A stretch of DNA of 64,000 nucleotides from Amoebidium appalachense (GCA_963693365.1 CAVNZM010000001.1:5022001-5086000), one strand, 5' to 3'. Positions 1 to 28,901 are shown, numbered from the stretch's first letter. Translations and numbers: made by a program. The notes: generated from the letters alone by a model not told the origin.

Positions 1-193
1 CGGAAATCTAACACTCACCAGCATAAAAACCTAAACCCCCATTCTCGGTTTGTGTGCGTCTTTGTCCACGTTTCGTACCATTAATACTATCAGAAGTGTG
101 GCGTAAGTGACATAACTCACAAGCAATAAATCATTACAATATCAAGCAAAAACCACACGTGAAGTGCATGTAAACCATACAAAGCCTTTCTAC

Positions 194-358
194 CCTGTGT
201 AGTGAACGGATGTGCCGCTGAGCTTCGCTGTCGACAAAAACTCGTTTCTCGATCTGTCGATGGGCAAATCGTTTAGGGAGCCTATTTCCGGTCAATAGGT
301 CATAATTTGCGATTTGAACTCCATGCGCCCCCTCCCAGGCTCGAATGCATTGAGACAT
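194..358 (-). CDS. Possible first coding exon of a divergent, unrecognised gene
   Basis: An ATG on the minus strand opens 55 codons without a stop, starting MSQCIRAWEGAHGVQIANYD and ending just before a donor-like GTAGAA. The composition is protein-like, unlike the repeat-derived frames nearby. It would be transcribed away from RLP24, with about 830 bases between the two start codons. The remaining exons would lie left of the window, so nothing confirms it. I do not recognise the family. It could equally be a chance open frame. Confidence 0.2.
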
Positions 359-1191
359 GCAAATACAAAAGAAACGTTAGATGAAGGCTGTACACGTATA
401 TGCTTAATGAATATTTGGTGAAAATTTATCATTTTAATGACTGTATTTTTTTATTTAATCTATTTTAGCTTTCTAAACGTACTTACATGACGTCTCTGTT
501 CTGTAAGTTTGTAGGCTGACGTCCGAAATTATAATTCTGCTATGCCCCACTCCGGCAGATTACGACACACCGGCATTATTAGAAATCGAAGATAAAGATC
601 GAGCCAATCGTATAATGCATATACTTTATAAACGTTACGATTTAAAATTTTGCTATACTTTCTATTATCTACAATATTAAAGTAGAATGGGGCACTATGA
701 TTGGGTCAAAGTCACAGACTTCAGGCGTGTTCAACCGACGAATATACTTTCCTCGATTAATTCTCCATTTTTTCCTTTCAGTGGTACGTCATTATCGAAT
801 GCCGATAACTCGAGTAGCTCCTCGCTTATATCTTCGCATTCATTATTTTAGAGGTAATTATTATCAAGGGGTGCAGCTACCAGCCTTCTGTACCCCCAGC
901 CGGCACAGCACACGTGTACACATCTCTATGCGTTCTGGTGTTGGCAACCTGATACGGATACCTTGTTCTGTTAGTTTCCCCTCCGTCCTTCAAGATTAGG
1001 CAGGCCACATTCACACGAACACAACACGCTGTTTTCTCTAGCTATAGGTATACTTGTTCTGGGGAGGCTTTCAACTCGTTCTTAAAGGCCTCTGGGCCCT
1101 TTTTGCAGCCGCTTCTGCCTTTGGGCTTGTCTTTTGGTTTCCGACAATACGAGGAAGTTAACTATACTTAGGAGAGAGGCACACAGAGAAA

Positions 1192-1526
1192 ATGAGGTTG
1201 GAGAAGTGTTATTTCTGCTCGTCGACCATCTACCCGGGTCACGGCAGTACCTTCATCCGTAACGACAATAAGGTAATGCTGTGAAGCTGTCACTGTGTGC
1301 TTGCACACCTGCCTGTGGCGCTTTTGCTTGTGGATGTTGGTGGGTGCGTGTCCATCTGTGTGTCTGTGTCTTTTTCTGTGTCTTTGCCTGTGTCTGTGCG
1401 CGCGGTCGTCCCTTAAATAAGTGTGTTTGTGTCCGTGTGTGCGGCCGCATCGCTGTACACATTTACTTTCAACGACCTGTTCGTCTTCTTTATTCCCCTT
1501 GCACATCTGTATGTGCGTGTGCGTGT

Positions 1527-1557
<31 letters not shown>

Positions 1558-2416
1558 GGGGGGGGGGGGAGGAATGTGCACACGTAAAGCCACTGGACTG
1601 CACAAACGTCCATGCGCTCTGCAGAGCCTGTGCTGTGTTTATCTTCTAACTAAGCACCTCGGATGAAAGGCTCGAGTGAAGGACAGAATTGTTTGTTTTT
1701 TTGGTCTGCCTGCGTGTGTGTGCGTGTGCATGTGTGTGTGTCGTGCTTGCGGTTGTGTTGTGTGTGTGTCCCTCTGTGTGTACGTGCCTGTGTGTGATGT
1801 CTATGCACTTCCTTCCCTCTCTCTCTCTCTCTCTCTTTTTCTTTTCTGTGGAGGTGCTGGGCTTTTGGGCGGGGATGTTTTGTAGCCTTAAGACTATTAT
1901 CTTGAGGTAAACACGACAGAAGAAAGGGCAGGGGTGAATGGGGTGCACCAGAGGGGCGGAGGGGGGGAGAGGGGGAGAGAGTTAGAGATAGTTTTTGACG
2001 AAGAGGTGTGTGTGTGTGTTTGTGGCGGGACGAGAAGGGGTGGGGGTGGGTTTGGGGGGGGGGGGGGGGGGGGGGGGGGGCAGAGGACATTAAGTTCACG
2101 GGAGCATGCACGCGCTTCTATTTATAGGCCATGGTTGTGCAGTAGAGATTTGTTTTGAGAACTGCATAGCACAAAGACACGGGTGCAGTTTGGTGTTTTG
2201 TGTGTGTTGTGCTCGATGATATATACAACCATGCTAATTCCGAGAGCTTGCATATGGCTTGCTCGGTGTGGTGAACGAGGAGGATTTAATGAGAGCCCAT
2301 TATTGTATTATTCTTGAATGAAAGTAAGTGTGTACGAGCTAACCTGTTTGTATTGTTCCTACCCAACTGTATGCGCTCAAACAAACGTTGGATGCATGCA
2401 CAGACAAATAACACAT

Positions 2417-2450
<34 letters not shown>

Positions 2451-3437
2451 CACATGCACATGCACACAACAGACTTTCCGCTTCTGCAGGTCAAAATGCT
2501 CTAAGGCATTCAAACAAAAGCGCAACCCGCGTAAGGTGAGATGGACAAAGGCATTTAGAAAGTCCCACGGCAAGGAAATGGTCGTGGTAAGTTAGCCCCC
2601 CCCCCCCCCCCCCCCCCTTCTCTGCCCCCCTCCCCCCCTCGACCTTCTTATATTGATCTTTCCCCCCTCCTGGTTTCTTGAATCTACTTATGTGTGAGTT
2701 GAACGGACGGCTCTCAAATTTTTGGATATGCTGCTGCAGGTTGAAGTAAACTTTGTGACGTCTGCTTACAGTACCCCCCCCCCCCCCCCCCCGGGGGTTC
2801 CACCCGTAGCGCAGTATTGGAGTTGGGTTTCGTATATAAGTCGAATGGGTGGAAGCTCGGGTACTGTGAATGGCTTGGGTCATTTCTGAAAATGGGGATC
2901 TGCCTATGAATCATATCTCTGCGTGCTCTGCGCTCTGTTGTCTGTCCTGGATGTGTACTTGGTACTCTGAAACACACATACTTCTGCCCCCCCCCCCCCC
3001 CCCTTCCCCTCCCCCTCCCCTCCCCCCCCGTCCACAGCACACACACACACACACACACATACACACACGACCGCCACCACCAAGGAGGCACATATGCTCT
3101 GTGTTTCTCTGCAAGCGTGCCTGCACACCTGAAGACCTGAAGACATGCGCGCACGCACACACACACACACAAACACAAACACACAGAGCAATACCTTCCT
3201 TTTTTTTTGATTGTTTGTGTTTGCATTATTGCTGTGATGGTGTTGTAACACAACCAGTAACACTGTTTCCTGTGCAGGACTCGACTTTCATGTTCGAGAA
3301 GAGACGGCAGGTGCCAGTCAAGTACGATCGCGAGTTGTGGGCAAGCACGCTGATGGCTATGAAGCGAGTGTCCGAGATCAGACAGAAACGCGAGGGCCAG
3401 TTTATCAAGAAGCGGTGTGTGTGCTCTCCCTCTCGTG

Positions 3438-3488
<51 letters not shown>

Positions 3489-4237
3489 CCCTGGCTGCCA
3501 TAATGCATTTTGATACTTTGTGTTTCCGATGTCACATGCATTAGCATAGTAGTATGGTGGGTAGGCAGGCAGACTATACAGGAGGGAGGCAGGCGTGTTG
3601 TGTCAACTTCCCCATCCCTGCCCCCCCCCCCCCCTCCTCGCGCCCTCGCGCGCGCACGAACGCACGAACACACACACACACACATGCACATGCACCCTCA
3701 CCCAACCACTTATTATTTGTGATATTTCAGATCAGAGGGAGAGAACCAACAGAAAGGCATTTTACTGCTGAGATTGCTCAAAGCAGAAACTCTTTCACCC
3801 CGCATTCGCCTATCTTCTTTCTGCTTTGTGGGTATCTATTTTCACACACATATTTATCATGTGTACATGTACGTGCACACACACATACATAGGGGCGCAT
3901 GTATGCCCACACACACCCACTCATTCACGTGCTCATTCGCTCGCTCACATAATCACACCCACACCTCTTGCACTCACACCCACTTCCCCCCCCCCCCCAA
4001 AAAAAAAAAAAAAAAAAAAAAAACGCTCACGCTCATACTCCTACTCATACTCGCGCGCAAACACACACACACACACACAGTCTGCAGAAGAGCAAGGCCA
4101 AGACACTGGAGGCGGACATCAAGGAGGTGCAACAAGGCATCGACCTCATTTTGGCCCCGCCCGCACGCACGGAAGAAAAAATGGCAAAGATTACTGCAGC
4201 AACAAAGAAGAAGGAAGCAGACAAGATGGAGTTTTAG
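1192..4237 (+). CDS. RLP24: Ribosome biogenesis protein RLP24 (RSL24D1, L24e family)
   Basis: RLP24 is a nucleolar factor that holds the place of ribosomal protein eL24 on pre-60S particles and is exchanged for it in the cytoplasm. Four exons: 1192-1272, 2473-2586, 3278-3414 and 4081-4237. Together they give 162 residues, close to the usual length of the family. The start [18 protein letters not shown] and the zinc ligands C6, C9, C32 and C36 form the L24e zinc ribbon. [19 protein letters not shown] follows, then [16 protein letters not shown] and the C-terminal [14 protein letters not shown], which is typical of RLP24 and absent from eL24. The last intron ends in (CA)nCAG directly before exon 4, whose first base completes an Arg codon. 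All introns are GT-AG and the phases agree (0, 0, 2). Intron 1 contains G runs and CT repeats, intron 2 holds C runs, and intron 3 begins GTGTGTG and ends in CA repeats. No obvious TATA box precedes the gene. Confidence 0.93.
2821..2970 (+). repeat. Interspersed repeat family, copy A
   Basis: Starts AGTTGGGTTTCG, shares CTCGGGTACTGTG with copy B, and continues with a diverged 3' half. It lies in RLP24 intron 2 between C runs, in the sense orientation of the gene. Confidence 0.6.
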
Positions 4238-4400
4238 ACTGGGTTGCCACGTGCGCTGGTCACTTCGAGTATATGCTGCTGTGCCCGTGTCCTGGCCTGA
4301 TACTCTGGTTGGCATCAGTTGGGTTTCTCTGGTTTTTCATGATCGCTTGTTTTGTTGTGTCGACCTGACTTGTCTTTTTTTTTTTTTTTTTTTTGGTCCC

Positions 4401-4468
<68 letters not shown>

Positions 4469-5404
4469 GGTCGAAATGCTGGCTTTTTCCCTGTAACCCC
4501 TTCACTTTAAAGTACATCATTCATTATGCACCCGAGTAAGAAGTCGAAATTCTGTACAAAGTTCTAGCCAACCTGTGAAGGACATCTATCAATTTATGCA
4601 AGAGCACCCAGCGTGACACCGTACGTTATCTCTACATTATATAAGGGCATGCTTCTGCTAGTATGGCTGTCAAAGCCTTATTTACGGGTTGCCAAATAGG
4701 GGCAGCCCAGGCATGTTATGTGTTGCTGTTGAGCTCACACCTGGATCATAAGTTTTTTTGAGAGGGAGGGGAGGGGAAGAGGGTTGGAGGTGGGGTTTGG
4801 AGGCTGATTTTGGTTGGCAGGTCCACCTACGTGTAAACGAATAGAAATCTTGGACATGCCGCTTGGGGAGTCCCCCCCCCCCCCCCCCTCCTCCTCCTCA
4901 CCCCGCCCATCCAACACACCATTTTTATTATTACGCGCACACACTCACATGTACAAAAAGTGCATAGACTTGAAATGCGACATGTTTTGCACTCGCATTC
5001 TCACTCACACACCGTGACTCAGGTTGACTTGCAAGCTTGTACCATGGCCAAACACACAGACACGATAATAATTCTTGTCGTCTTGTATGGGAAACTAAGT
5101 ACACTCTTCCGCTCGTTTTTTGCATGAGCTATGAAAAACCCTGGTATCTGCAACTCGCTTTTTGTGCATCAGTTTAAAGCCTCCTATCGGGCAATTACCA
5201 CCACTGTGACGGATGTCAGACATTACTGTAGGTGTTGGACTTCTCTGCTGGGGCAACACAAAAGTTTCAAATTTGGTAACTTTTTGAACCTTAGAACAGC
5301 AACACTGTGTGCAACCACAATACGACTTTTTCTGGCTCCCCCCAGCACTCCCCCCCCCCCCCCCCCCCCCCCCCCCTTCCCAACCACCACCACCACCACC
5401 TCTT

Positions 5405-5441
<37 letters not shown>

Positions 5442-6376
5442 CCAACCACCACCACCACCACCTCTTGTGCCGCTTTCTTCTATCTTTTGTAGTGTGCTGC
5501 CCTCCATGTGAAGAACTCTAACGATCCACTTTCTACATGTGTGAGCCTCAGTCAGTGACATGCGTCCGACACACACACACACACACACACACCTGGTGTT
5601 AGGCCTTGAGAAGGTGCAACTTTAATACACAAACGAGAACTGCAGAACTGCGGCAAACTCCGAACTTGCCTGACTCGACACGTTGTGGAGTTGGTTGTTG
5701 TGGGAGAGAACCACGAAACTAGTCAGCCAGAACGGAAACATAAAAGAAGGGACGGGTCTTTTGGCTTGTAACAACGTGTAATAATAATCAAGCAGAGGTC
5801 CCAGCTGCTTATCTGTGCGTGTTGCATACAGAAGAGGCAACAACTCACAGTGTTTCTTTAAAATTTCCTGTCACTGAGAAAGCAGCGGCACATGCGGGGC
5901 TGGTTTAGTCCACAATGTAGACTCCACAATGCATATCTTATCGTTGTTAGTAAGGCTGTACTATTAGAGATGATGTCATACTGGCAATCACTTTGTGTGC
6001 TGGCGGCATTCGCGCCAAAATTTCGAGGCAGGCAAACTCCAACGACAATGCGAAGGGCCAAGTTCTGGTGCGGGAAAGCCTGTACTTTGAAAAAAAAAAA
6101 AAAAAGGATTGCAGTTTTGTAAAGAGTCGGCTGTTTAATGGACGTTTTAACCGCAGCTGTTTTTGCGTTTATCAAAAACAGGTATTTTTTAATCGGGGGT
6201 TTTTTATTTATTTTTTTTAAATTTTTGTGGGTTTGTTCGCTTTCTTTTTCTTCGCTCTGGTGGGCTACAACTCGGAGCAACGGACTTACATTCGACGTAG
6301 GCTCGAGAATAGCGAAACATGTTTGGGCAAGCAAAGGAAGTCTGATTGTAGCCATTGCCGGATAGAAGGAGGAGGG
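4238..6376. other. Intergenic region between RLP24 and SET1
   Basis: No gene was found here. It holds two T runs followed by a G run of about 38 (4372-4467), C runs with CCA-triplet stretches around 4873-4892 and 5350-5467, and an AT-richer unique stretch at 5600-6360. Minus-strand frames across 5858-6538 overlap the SET1 promoter and first exon and look like shadows. Confidence 0.6.
5376..5468. repeat. Tandem C-run plus (CCA)n cassette, two copies
   Basis: A C run followed by CCAACCACCACCACCACCAC and CTCTTG occurs twice in succession, at about 5376-5408 and 5436-5468. The copies differ mainly in homopolymer length. Confidence 0.7.
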
Positions 6377-6382
6377 TATAAA
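6377..6382 (+). promoter_or_regulatory. TATA box of the SET1 gene
   Basis: TATAAA sits in GGAGGGTATAAAGGCAC, 43 bases before the ATG at 6425. This would give a very short 5' leader and supports 6425 as the true start rather than an internal methionine. No other gene in the window shows so clear a TATA box. Confidence 0.55.
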
Positions 6383-6424
6383 GGCACATACCAGCAACGT
6401 TAGGGTGCATGCCCCTATGAAAAC

Positions 6425-21350
<14,926 letters not shown>

Positions 21351-21500
21351 CAGGGCCAACTGCTATCTGGCTGCATGCATGCATAGTGTGTGCTGCACAC
21401 AGGGGCACATCCTTGTTCCTTGTTCCTTGTAGGTAAAAAAAAATGACGGAAATCATGTTTTGCCCAAGTGCATGTGGCGGTGGCAGCATTTTTTTTTTTT

Positions 21501-21531
<31 letters not shown>

Positions 21532-21835
21532 GGGGATACAACTGTCTAGTCTCGGGTCTGGTAATTGGTGTTGAATTTGCTTACAAAACGGGTCGCCATA
21601 ATTCATCGTTTTGGCTTCGTACGACAATACCGACTGGTTCGATATAGCCAACTAACATGTACGCTTTTCACTAGCTCACTTTAGCAGTAATTGGAATATT
21701 TTACAGATGGCCTATGCCAGTTTTAAGTCCTAAGGGTGCGTGTAGGATCTTTGATCTGGCTGCCGTTATGCTGGTCCTCTTGCCAAACTGAATTGAAGCC
21801 CTGTCTGCTTTTGTGTTTGTGGTGTGGGTGTGTGG

Positions 21836-21882
<47 letters not shown>

Positions 21883-22852
21883 ATTTACTTTTCCATGTCT
21901 GGTTTGTTCTTGGTGCAGTGGCTGTTGGAGCCAGAGTGCCCTTTTTGCTAAATAGATAATGTCGGGTCCCGGAGGTTCACACATGTGCATTTCCCGATTT
22001 TTCTGTTGTCTTCCAAAAGAACAGGGACACAGTATGTACACCAGTTTGTTAAACAATAACCCTTAGCTCTAGCTGTATACTGTTGAATATCGTTTTTCAG
22101 GTATGCAACATTTGTAGTCATTTTTTTACGTATCTACAAGCCTTGGGCCAACATGAGATCAGAACCACTGACAGTATGAAATAAAATTGTGCATGAGATA
22201 ATATCGAAGTCGTCACGTAGCTACAGGGCTTCATGTGTCCCGAAACCCCTCATTGGCACTCATGTATCTATACCATTACTAGAGAGAATGAGAGGGAGAG
22301 AGAGAGAGAGAGAGAGCAACACACACACACACACCCAAACACACATGCGTACACACACACACGTACCCGCAGCCCATACTGCCACATGTACACTCACACC
22401 AATGGCACATACGTATGTAGCATACAGTGTCACATGCACACACGCACACCCACGGGAGATGCAGGCCTGACCTTGGGTAGCCCTACGTAACCTGTACCTT
22501 CGAAATTTTAGTACACACACTTGTACTGTGGTATATACATCCGAGCTGTGGCACCAGCAAGCCAACACAAGTGCATTCGAAATCATTACGCATAAGCATA
22601 ATAGTGTGCAAACTCAATATAGCTCCATTTGGTGGGTGATACTGGCAGTAAGTAATAGTTTTGTCCATACAGCCGGCACCAACCTCGGGGACATGTATGT
22701 TGAAGGGTGAGTGCACCCGCAAGGGTTTTATTTATTTATTTTCTTTTTTTGTCGTTGTCGTTGTTGTATGTGTGTGTGGGGGGGGGGGAGGGCTGGGTAC
22801 AACATGGCACATGTAGGCAAATTATGTGTATGTGTGCGTGCGCACACACGTG

Positions 22853-22899
<47 letters not shown>

Positions 22900-23683
22900 T
22901 GTACACACACACACACACATGTACAGAAGTCTTCACACGCGTGTGCACATACTGTACATCAACACACAAACGTCCACACGTACCTTTCAAACTCCGGCTC
23001 ACACACAAATAGGGATTCTACTTAGTATCACACATCACTGCACACCGTGCCAATGGGCAACGTGATACTTTACACACACACCCATACACACCTCACACAC
23101 AGAGTGGGTGCACACCACCACACACGGTGACCGACACGGGTATTCATTCATAGAGCTGTGGCTGACAACGACAGTCAGTGTGAGGCGTAACAACCCCCCC
23201 CCCCCCCCCCCCCCCCCCCCTTCCCCCAACCACCCTCCTCCCCTCCCCTCGAATCTCTCTCTCCTGGGTTCTCAAAGTTTTAGGGGGCTACCAAAACCCA
23301 CTCCTCATTTCCGACGGATGCCTTGGAGCCACTTATTGAGATACGGTTATGTAACCAATTGTGTTTGCTTGCGAGCGAGCCAGTTCCAACTTAAAGATAT
23401 GTGGCTTAGTCGCTTAACCTCGAGCTTTAAATATAATAGAAATCATATCGTGTATTATCCCCAACACTGGCAGAGATGGGGTGTGGCCGTATGTGGTTAG
23501 CTCAGTGCCGCCAGATATGGTTCTCTTTCGTTATGTGGTGTCTAAGGGGATGTTTGGATTTCGAGAGGCGGGCTGGTGTATGTGTTTGTGTGTGTGTGTG
23601 CGTGGGTGGGTGGATGTTGTTGTTTGGGGGGGGGGGGGGGGGGGGGAAGGAAGTAGACTCTAAAAAGCTACCCTGGTACCTTC

Positions 23684-23714
<31 letters not shown>

Positions 23715-24105
23715 ATTCCGCCCCGAATGATTAGCAATTCTCTCTCTCCCCCCTTAACCACCCACCCACCCACCCCCCCTCTGAGTGTCTCCCACATGCG
23801 CACATTCTGTTCATCTTCCCCAGCCGCAAATACATTTCTTTCTATTCAACGTTTCAACAAATGTTTTAAAATGGGTTAAAGTTACCGTCACGGCGTTCAC
23901 TAGCTGTGTGTGTGCGTGTGTGCAAGTGTGCATCTCTGTACGCGTTGGTGTGTTTGTGACCACTTGTGTGTGACAGTCTTGTATGTGTGCCACAGTGTGT
24001 GTGCATGACTGTACATGTGCGTGTGTCTGTGTTTTGGGTGTGCATGTGCACGTGGGTGTGTGCGCGCGTGTGTCTGTTTGTATGCCTGTCTGTCTGTGTG
24101 TGTGC

Positions 24106-24197
<92 letters not shown>

Positions 24198-24301
24198 GTT
24201 GTGTGTGCGCGTTTGCGATACAGTTCACTGTGGCCCACGCGCATCGGGTATGCAGTCACGGCGTGGGCAGGCATAGAAAGGTGTGCCAGTTGCATACCTC
24301 C
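21351..24301. other. Repeat-rich intergenic region after SET1
   Basis: No gene was supported here. Contents in order: a T run plus G run near 21490-21535, a G run of 43 (21838-21880), an AATAAA at 22180-22185 that could be a distal SET1 poly(A) signal, a GA repeat near 22290-22316, CA repeats near 22860-22897, C runs near 23191-23220 and 23685-23714, and (TG)n at 24111-24189. Confidence 0.6.
24111..24189. repeat. (TG)n microsatellite
   Basis: About 39 TG units with little interruption. Confidence 0.95.
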
Positions 24302-24679
24302 ATGGCGGCAGACTCTCGGGCAATGCCAACTTGTTTTTTTTCCTTTCCAACCTCTTGGGCCACTTGCAACAATGCGGGCCTTGCTGAGCGCTGCATGCCC
24401 ACCCCCCGGCCTGCACAAGTACAGCTCAGGAATTTATGCATGTGGAACGTCTACTGTACTTTGTTTCTCCTACAAACCTCTGCCAGCGTTACCGTTGATA
24501 GACACAACAACGTAATCTCAGGATCGGCATGGAACATCAGGCGGCCACTTATATTTACACAACCTAAAAAACTCAGAAAAACAAAATGGGAGGTGATGGC
24601 TGGTAAAGAATACAGACGTCTGACTATCTTTTGTACCTACTACGGAACCCGTCACGGACAGAGCCAATGCATGTTATGA
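24302..24679 (+). CDS. Hypothetical ORF, 125 codons
   Basis: An ATG in the context CTCCATGGCG opens a frame starting MAADSRAMPTCF and ending GQSQCML before TAA. It lies in unique sequence, not in a repeat. I see no recognisable domain, no splice partner and no promoter motif. A chance open frame is at least as likely as a gene. Confidence 0.15.
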   Translation: MAADSRAMPTCFFSFPTSWATCNNAGLAERCMPTPRPAQVQLRNLCMWNVYCTLFLLQTSASVTVDRHNNVISGSAWNIRRPLIFTQPKKLRKTKWEVMAGKEYRRLTIFCTYYGTRHGQSQCML

Positions 24680-26268
24680 AACTTTGAATTGATTTGGCCT
24701 AACGGTCGCAAACAGTTTGTGTGAATTCAAATTTATCCCTTGGCGCGCACCGGCAACGGTGGGAGGAATTCCTTTTAAAGGGACTTCATACCGGGCAGAA
24801 GTAGGGCAAACTAACTTCGGACACCTTTCACAATATTTATGATTTAACTTTGTGTGTGTCAGTTGTGATTTTCTCCGGCTTTATTCTTGATAAAACAGAC
24901 TAAGCAAAATAATCCATGTGTTGCAATGACAATATCGTTTATCAAAGGTGTTACAAAACATCCTTCTTGTCAACATAAGGGGCTACTCTCGGCCCTGAGA
25001 ACACGCATCTGATTGGTGCAGTTTGTGCCTCCAGCAGCAGGGTCACAGCCTACCGGGCTGTTACAGCATATTTTTCCATACAACCAGATTAAATTTATGT
25101 TCTGTCTTTTTTAATTTGCATGCAGTCTCATTAAAAAACCCCTTGAACTACTTTCCCTACGAGAATGGTGGTTTTTGAACGCCTCATGTTTTGGCCCAAG
25201 CCGGTGTCCGGTCTCCGGTAACCAGTTATTTGTAAGAAGTTTTTTGATTCGTGAATAATCATGAAGCAGAATAATGCACATTCCATTAACAGTTTTTACT
25301 GGCTCGCCATTAGGGCTGGTATGCGGCTGCTATGAGGTGGTCTTCAAATCCTCGATGTTGTAATACCACTGAAATGTGATACCTCGTCCTGTTTCATGAT
25401 TTGCTTCCCCCTGAAGAAGTAGGGACACACTATTTTTGATGAGCTTCCTAATACTTCATGCATCCCCAACAATAGATCTACATAAATAGGATCTAATATT
25501 TCTATTATTTTTGGTCTCGGCCGTGCACATCTACTACACAACGCTTTGAAACCACCCCCCTAAAATCAGTTGATGTACCTCTTCACACGCCACGTCCACA
25601 ATATTCCGAGGAACGAGGTCCTATGTGTACATTGAACGCAGAGCTGTACGCGTACTGTACATGAGCTGTGTTACCATGCCATGTGTGTGCCTCTTGAAAA
25701 CGTGGTCCATTTGTGTCAGCAGTTTAGAGAGCAGGAAAAGCATATGCCCAAGACTCTCCAGCGTCTGTTGCTATACACATAGTGGAAAAGAACTTCACAC
25801 GCTTCTTTTGGACCGAAAAATTCTATTAATAAGGAGGAACTCTGTTTTCTGTATGTCTTTGTAGTTGGCTACTGTTGACGGAGTTTAAAGCACAACCGGG
25901 TCACTTGGAGAAGCTTATTCCCATTCTCGATACTCCACACGTTTCCAAACCACGAAACACAAAATACGCAAGATAATTCGTTTGGCCTACCCCAGAGGGC
26001 CCAAGCCGACGTCCTAGGCCTCCACACAAACCACACGAGTACAATTCTGGTTGCAGACCACCGTATGGTTAGTGTTTTTCAGTGCGGATATGCTGATGTG
26101 GATACGTGGGATTTAACACACAATTCTGTTGGCGAGACAGTCTCACGGTGTGCATTTTGAACTTGAAGTTCTCGTTTTTTGCAATTTAGTTACCCACTAA
26201 ACTTCCGTTTGCTCAGCACAAGCACATAGGTCACAAGCACATAGGTTTTATTTTCTCACACTTCAAAC
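24680..26268. other. Unique AT-richer intergenic region
   Basis: The longest stretch of the window free of homopolymers and microsatellites. Short open frames occur on both strands, but none has a recognisable motif or convincing splice structure. It should contain the promoter of the zinc-finger gene; no TATA box is evident next to its start. Confidence 0.5.
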
Positions 26269-27489
26269 ATGTCAGAGGCATATTTAAAAAACGAATCGGT
26301 GCCAGAGGATGAACTATATTCCATTCTTGCCAATTTAGCGTCAGCAGAAGGGTCAGACGATCACCCTGACATGTCGTGTGCCGGTTCACGCTTTGCTGAT
26401 GTGGGAGGGAACGGCGATGTAAGTGATGGAGATGACGATGACGACGGGGGAGAGGGGTCGAAGGACAAGAAAAAGAAAAGAAAGAGGAGACCATATTCGG
26501 AATTGACGAGGAATATTGTGTGCCCCTGGCCTGAGTGTCAAAGATGTTACGCATCAAAACACGCACTTCAACTGCATATGAAGGTAGGTGCCGTGTATAA
26601 CTTGTGTGTATGACTGACTTCTGTAGACCTGTAGCAAAAGCATTGGTTGTCCATCTGGGTGTGATCCTGTGATGCTCAAGTGCTTGTGGTCACGGTCTGC
26701 CGTTGGTCGTGTGTCTTGCTTGCTCCTAGGCTGATGTTTGTTTGTAAGCTCACTGGTTACCCCACAATTTGTGTCTTGTAAATTGCTCGTTGTGCGATGT
26801 TGTCAAGGGACACAGAAATGGCTGAGTGAATGAATGAAGTTTGGACCAAGAGCAAGGTTGCAACAGGTGCTAGGCCCACATACTCCACCTTTTCCTTAGG
26901 GGTTTTTCCCACCGGTTAACACACTGTCACAGCTTCGATGGAGTATTTGTTGAAACGTTTTCTCCCTTCTATGTGTATTGCTCTCGTCAGTGGACATTCC
27001 TTGTGTCTTGTCTTTCCCCGCTGATGGCTTACGATTCTGAAAAGTGCTTGGGTGTACACATCAGCGGCTGAATGTTTTAGTGTTGGGCATACACACGCTA
27101 GTTTGCTGTAGAAGGATGAAGCGGCGTGAACTAACCTTGTATGGACTATGTTCAGAACAAGCACAACTGGTTTGGCAACAAGAAGATGCCCGACATGGAC
27201 GAGGTTGGCCTCCGAAGCATATTCAAAGCTGCTGCAGGGAAAGCAAGGTAAGTTCTCAAGTTGTGCATCACCCTTCATCCCCCACATGGACGAACACACA
27301 CAAACACATGTGCATGTCAGGACACTACGAGCACCAACAAAGGCCTCATCATGAAGGCAAACACGCACAAACAAACACACACGTCAGATCTTCTAGTCAA
27401 TATCCGCCTTTAGACACACAGATTCCAGCACGTCCTGGTCCACTGTACTTGGCGTGCTGGGGAAGGCTGTTGATAAAAGTGCAACGTAC

Positions 27490-27550
<61 letters not shown>

Positions 27551-28853
27551 ACGGTGTGTGTGTTTTCTTGTACACGGCGCGTGCCTGTGTGCATCTGGGT
27601 ATGCCAAAATATTTATATAGCCGTAAAGCAAGTACATTATGTTGTGTTCACGAGTGCGAGTCACTTAGAGTGTGACTGTACGCCATCACATAGCACTCCC
27701 TCTTACACAACGCACAATTCGGTTGCATGTGCGAGTAGGTTGTCTTGTGGCTCGCGATCGACCACCGGGCCCAGTGAGCATGTGCACGTGTTCTTGCAGC
27801 GTCTCGGTTACATTTAAAACTACCATGTCGTGGTGGTCTGTCGTTCGATGTACCTGTGGCGCCAATAGGTCAGTCATCGCCAGTCAAGTCAGGCATGGTC
27901 TTAACACTTGATGGTCGATCTCTCAATGGGTTTAAAAGGATGGCCATGAAAGAACCGAGCACGCATAGCATCGGCCTCTGAGAATGAAATGAAGCTCTTA
28001 CACTTTCCGCTGGAAGTTGCTTGTGGATAGACTACTTTCTTACCTGGTTGATCAAGTCTTAGCAAAAAAATCTTCGGCGTCGGCAAGAATCAACATAGGA
28101 GGTTGTGTTGCTACACACCATGCTGACCACACATACACAGCGGCCGGCCCTTGAGCATGGGTTCACCATCCAACATGCTCCACATGAGATCCATGTCTCT
28201 GGACTGCTTTGATCGCCATACCCCCCACATGCCTTCCGCCCCGCCCCCAGCAGACAGCTTGAGTTTCAGCGAGGAGATGATCTCCGGTAAGTGTCTGTGT
28301 GTTGTTATTGCATGAGTGCTGAGGTCTGTTAGGTTTCCAAGCTGAGCACGAAGTCAAAGAATCGCACTTTCGAAGATGGTGTAATTATGATTATAAACCG
28401 ACTTCTATATAGGGGTTCTGTTGGTGCCGTCCCTTTGTGGTGCGTGTTATGCTGCTCTAGCGCGGAGGTTGCACGGGGAGAAGAAAGTCAACCCCACATC
28501 TATATCTAACACATGTACATAGAACGTCATGCATGTTGATGTGATGGTAGAGGTGTCGTGTGTAGTACTACCACAATCAATGCTTCAGTGTAAACTGAGG
28601 GACAATTCCACTGCTTCGTGTGTTTAAGAGCTTAATTTTTGCGATTACGCACTTGCAAGTCAGTAGAGGTGCATTTAAGGTTTGTATGCCTGTCTGTGTG
28701 AAGGGTATGCACATGCTAATATACATACGACAGACATGCTTGTGCAACGTGGGTCCCAGGACCATGGGTTTGGGATGGGTGGATCATCCCGGCATGGGTC
28801 CTATTCCAGCCAACAACAAATGCATCGCAGCAGCTACACCTCCCAGAGTAAAA

Positions 28854-28901
<48 letters not shown>

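Noticed and set aside
27901-28086. Minus-strand 61-codon frame in intron 2 of the zinc-finger gene
   Set aside because: Protein-like in part, but it lies antisense in an intron, has no recognisable motif and no supported partner exon.
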